Assembly (NCBI GenBank): GCA_040269895.1
Contig: CP158568.1
Span: 4,554,001-4,618,000, forward strand
From: Ancalomicrobiaceae bacterium S20
GTDB taxonomy: Bacteria > Pseudomonadota > Alphaproteobacteria > Rhizobiales > Ancalomicrobiaceae
Reading direction: 5' to 3'
Length of the DNA stretch: 64,000 nucleotides
Shown here: piece by piece, positions 62,556 through 64,000 of the stretch
Position numbering within the stretch: position 1 is the first letter of the stretch
Layout of the letters: each line of letters starts with the position of its first letter
The notes under the pieces: model-generated
What the model was told of the DNA's origin: nothing
What the model saw: only the letters and a program-made list of their open reading frames with translations
The model's database searches: none
Program-made: the position numbers and the translations under genes

Positions 62556-63851
62556 TCAGGCCTGCCCGCTCGCCTCCAGCACGTCCTCGAGGCTGCGGAG
62601 TCCGGTGGTCGGCGCGGAGACGAGCACGGCCATGTTGCCGGGCTGGTGCTGGTTCTTCCACATCTTGGTGTGCGCGTGCGGGATCTTGTCCCACGGGAAC
62701 ACTTCCGACATGCACGGGTCGATGCGGCGGTCGATCACGAAGCGGTTGGCCGCGGCTGCCTGCTTCAGGTGGGCGAAGTGCGAGCCCTGGATGCGCTTCT
62801 GGTGCATCCAGACGTAGCGGGCATCGAAGGTGATGTTGAAGCCGGTCGTGCCGGCGCAGAACACCACCATGCCGCCGCGCTTCACCACGAAGGTCGAGGT
62901 CGGGAAGGTCGACTCGCCCGGGTGCTCGAACACCATGTCGACGTTGACGCCCTTGCCGGTGATGTCCCAGATCGCCTTGCCGAACTTGCGGACTTCCTTG
63001 AACCAGGTGTCGTATTCGGGGCTGCCGACCTTGGGCAGCTGGCCCCAGCAGTCGAAGTCCTTGCGGTTGATGACGCCGCGCGCGCCGAGGCCGAGCACGT
63101 AGTCGCGCTTGGTCTCGTCGGAGATCACGCCGATCGCGTTCGCACCGGCGGCGGCGCAGAGCTGGATGCCGAACACGCCGAGGCCGCCCGAGGCGCCCCA
63201 GACCAGCACGTTCATGCCCGGCTTCAGCTCGTGCGGCTCGTGGCCGAACAGCATGCGGTAGGCGGTCGCCAGCGTCAGCGTGTAGCAGGCGGCCTCTTCC
63301 CAGGTCAGGTGCTTCGGCCGCGGCAGGAGCTGGCGCGCCTGCACCCGGCAGAACTGCGCGAAGGAGCCGTCATTGGTCTCGTAACCCCAGATCCGCTGCG
63401 AGGTCGACAGCATCGGATCGCCGCCGTTGCATTCCTCGTCGTCGCCGTCGTCCTGGTTACAATGGATGACGACCTCGTCGCCGACCTTCCAGTTCTTCAC
63501 CTTCGAGCCGACCTTCCAGACGATGCCCGAGGCGTCGGAACCGGCGATGTGATAGGGCTGCTTGTGCCCGTCGAACGGCGAGATCGGCTTGCCGAGGCCG
63601 GCCCAGATGCCGTTGTAGTTCACGCCCGCGGCCATCACGAGCACGAGCACCTCGTTGTTGTCGATCTCCCAGGTCGGCACGACCTCGAGCTTCATGGCGT
63701 CTTCCGGGGGGCCGTGCCGTTCGCGGCGGATCGCCCAGGCGTACATCTTCTCCGGCACATGGCCGAGCGGAGGGATTTCGCCGATCTCGTAGAGATCCTT
63801 GATCGGTCGCTCGCCCGAGGCGGCGGTGGTCTGAGCGGCAGTCGAGGCCAT
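62556..63851 (-). CDS. ccr: Crotonyl-CoA carboxylase/reductase
   Basis: A 431-residue medium-chain dehydrogenase/reductase enzyme. It converts crotonyl-CoA, CO2 and NADPH to ethylmalonyl-CoA, the key step of the ethylmalonyl-CoA pathway for acetyl-CoA assimilation. Conserved parts include KDLYEIGEIPPLGHVPEKMY near the N-terminus, the cofactor loop VWGASGGLGVFGIQL, the substrate/CO2-binding segment NRKDFDCWGQLP and FEHPGESTFPTS. The start MASTAAQTT agrees with homologues, and GGGAAGG lies upstream. It stands alone with its own terminator. Its substrate is derived from the PhaA/PhaB product. Confidence 0.96.
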   Translation of the reverse strand: MASTAAQTTAASGERPIKDLYEIGEIPPLGHVPEKMYAWAIRRERHGPPEDAMKLEVVPTWEIDNNEVLVLVMAAGVNYNGIWAGLGKPISPFDGHKQPYHIAGSDASGIVWKVGSKVKNWKVGDEVVIHCNQDDGDDEECNGGDPMLSTSQRIWGYETNDGSFAQFCRVQARQLLPRPKHLTWEEAACYTLTLATAYRMLFGHEPHELKPGMNVLVWGASGGLGVFGIQLCAAAGANAIGVISDETKRDYVLGLGARGVINRKDFDCWGQLPKVGSPEYDTWFKEVRKFGKAIWDITGKGVNVDMVFEHPGESTFPTSTFVVKRGGMVVFCAGTTGFNITFDARYVWMHQKRIQGSHFAHLKQAAAANRFVIDRRIDPCMSEVFPWDKIPHAHTKMWKNQHQPGNMAVLVSAPTTGLRSLEDVLEASGQA

Positions 63852-64000
63852 TTGGTCTCCCTTCCCGGCTGGCCGGCCGCCGCGTCTTCCCACGCGAGGG
63901 CCGTCGCCTTTCCCTTGTTGACGGCGTTTCTTCGTTGCGTCGCAAAAGCCCGGACCGCGAGGCGGCCGGGCGTCTGACGTGACTATCAACCGGTCCGGAC

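Overview
The window is GC-rich chromosomal DNA that looks like a member of the Hyphomicrobiales (Rhizobiales), class Alphaproteobacteria. The grounds are gene content and order: rplU-rpmA followed by two acetyltransferase genes; phaR next to phaA-phaB; ftsE-ftsX-ydcF-plsC; hpt followed by a CpdR-like receiver; a DUF4175 gene near argH; crotonyl-CoA carboxylase/reductase (ccr); and an Irr-type iron box. I cannot name the genus. There is no rRNA, CRISPR array, prophage or insertion sequence. Two tRNA genes (Leu-CAA, Val-CAC) are present and no integrase lies near either.

Layout. 0-2 kb: two acetyltransferases (one cut by the window edge) and ribosomal proteins L27 and L21, all on the minus strand. 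2-7.7 kb: polyhydroxybutyrate genes phaR, phaA, phaB, a TadG-like protein and a hydrolase. 7.7-11.9 kb: AraC-type regulator, flavin monooxygenase, cupin and periplasmic binding protein, probably a small aromatic-compound module. 12-13.1 kb: an iron/manganese transporter gene broken by a 32-bp tandem duplication, with an Irr box upstream, then tRNA-Leu. 13.4-20.5 kb: membrane, redox, repair and tRNA-modification genes. 21-24.1 kb: L,D-transpeptidase, flippase and a CelD/BcsL-like acetyltransferase. 24.1-29.7 kb: acyl-CoA synthetase, tRNA-Val, small genes and plsC. 29.8-33 kb: ydcF and ftsX-ftsE. 33.3-36.5 kb: zinc-ribbon protein, hpt, receiver and hydrolase. 36.7-42.6 kb: DUF4175 protein, LptM-like lipoprotein, argH, tlpA. 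42.7-47.2 kb: tautomerase/LysR pair and urease accessory genes ureG-ureF-ureE behind an HTH-DUF29 gene. 47.5-51.2 kb: MarR-EmrA-EmrB efflux locus. 51.5-57.7 kb: DUF805, aldo/keto reductase, CAP lipoprotein, MscS channel, YihY protein. 57.9-62.3 kb: pentapeptide protein, DUF1194 protein, histidine kinase/NarL regulator and DUF2380 protein. 62.5-63.9 kb: ccr.

How the genes connect. PhaA and PhaB make 3-hydroxybutyryl-CoA from acetyl-CoA. Ccr reductively carboxylates crotonyl-CoA in the ethylmalonyl-CoA pathway. Storage polymer and C2 assimilation therefore share intermediates encoded at both ends of the window. TlpA and DsbB serve extracytoplasmic thiol chemistry. FtsEX, L,D-transpeptidase, PlsC and the flippase serve the envelope. 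UreEFG supply nickel and GTPase functions for a urease whose structural genes are not here.

A notable property is that several otherwise conserved genes are interrupted. ftsE, the DUF4175 gene and the histidine kinase each need one base added at a short homopolymer. The ftsX N-terminal extension changes frame once, and the VIT-family gene carries a 32-bp duplication. The homopolymer cases look more like sequence errors than decay, and raw reads would settle it. The best leads for undescribed biology are the HTH-DUF29 protein translationally coupled to ureE, the three stem-loops between emrA and emrB, and the pentapeptide/DUF1194/two-component/DUF2380 block beside ccr.
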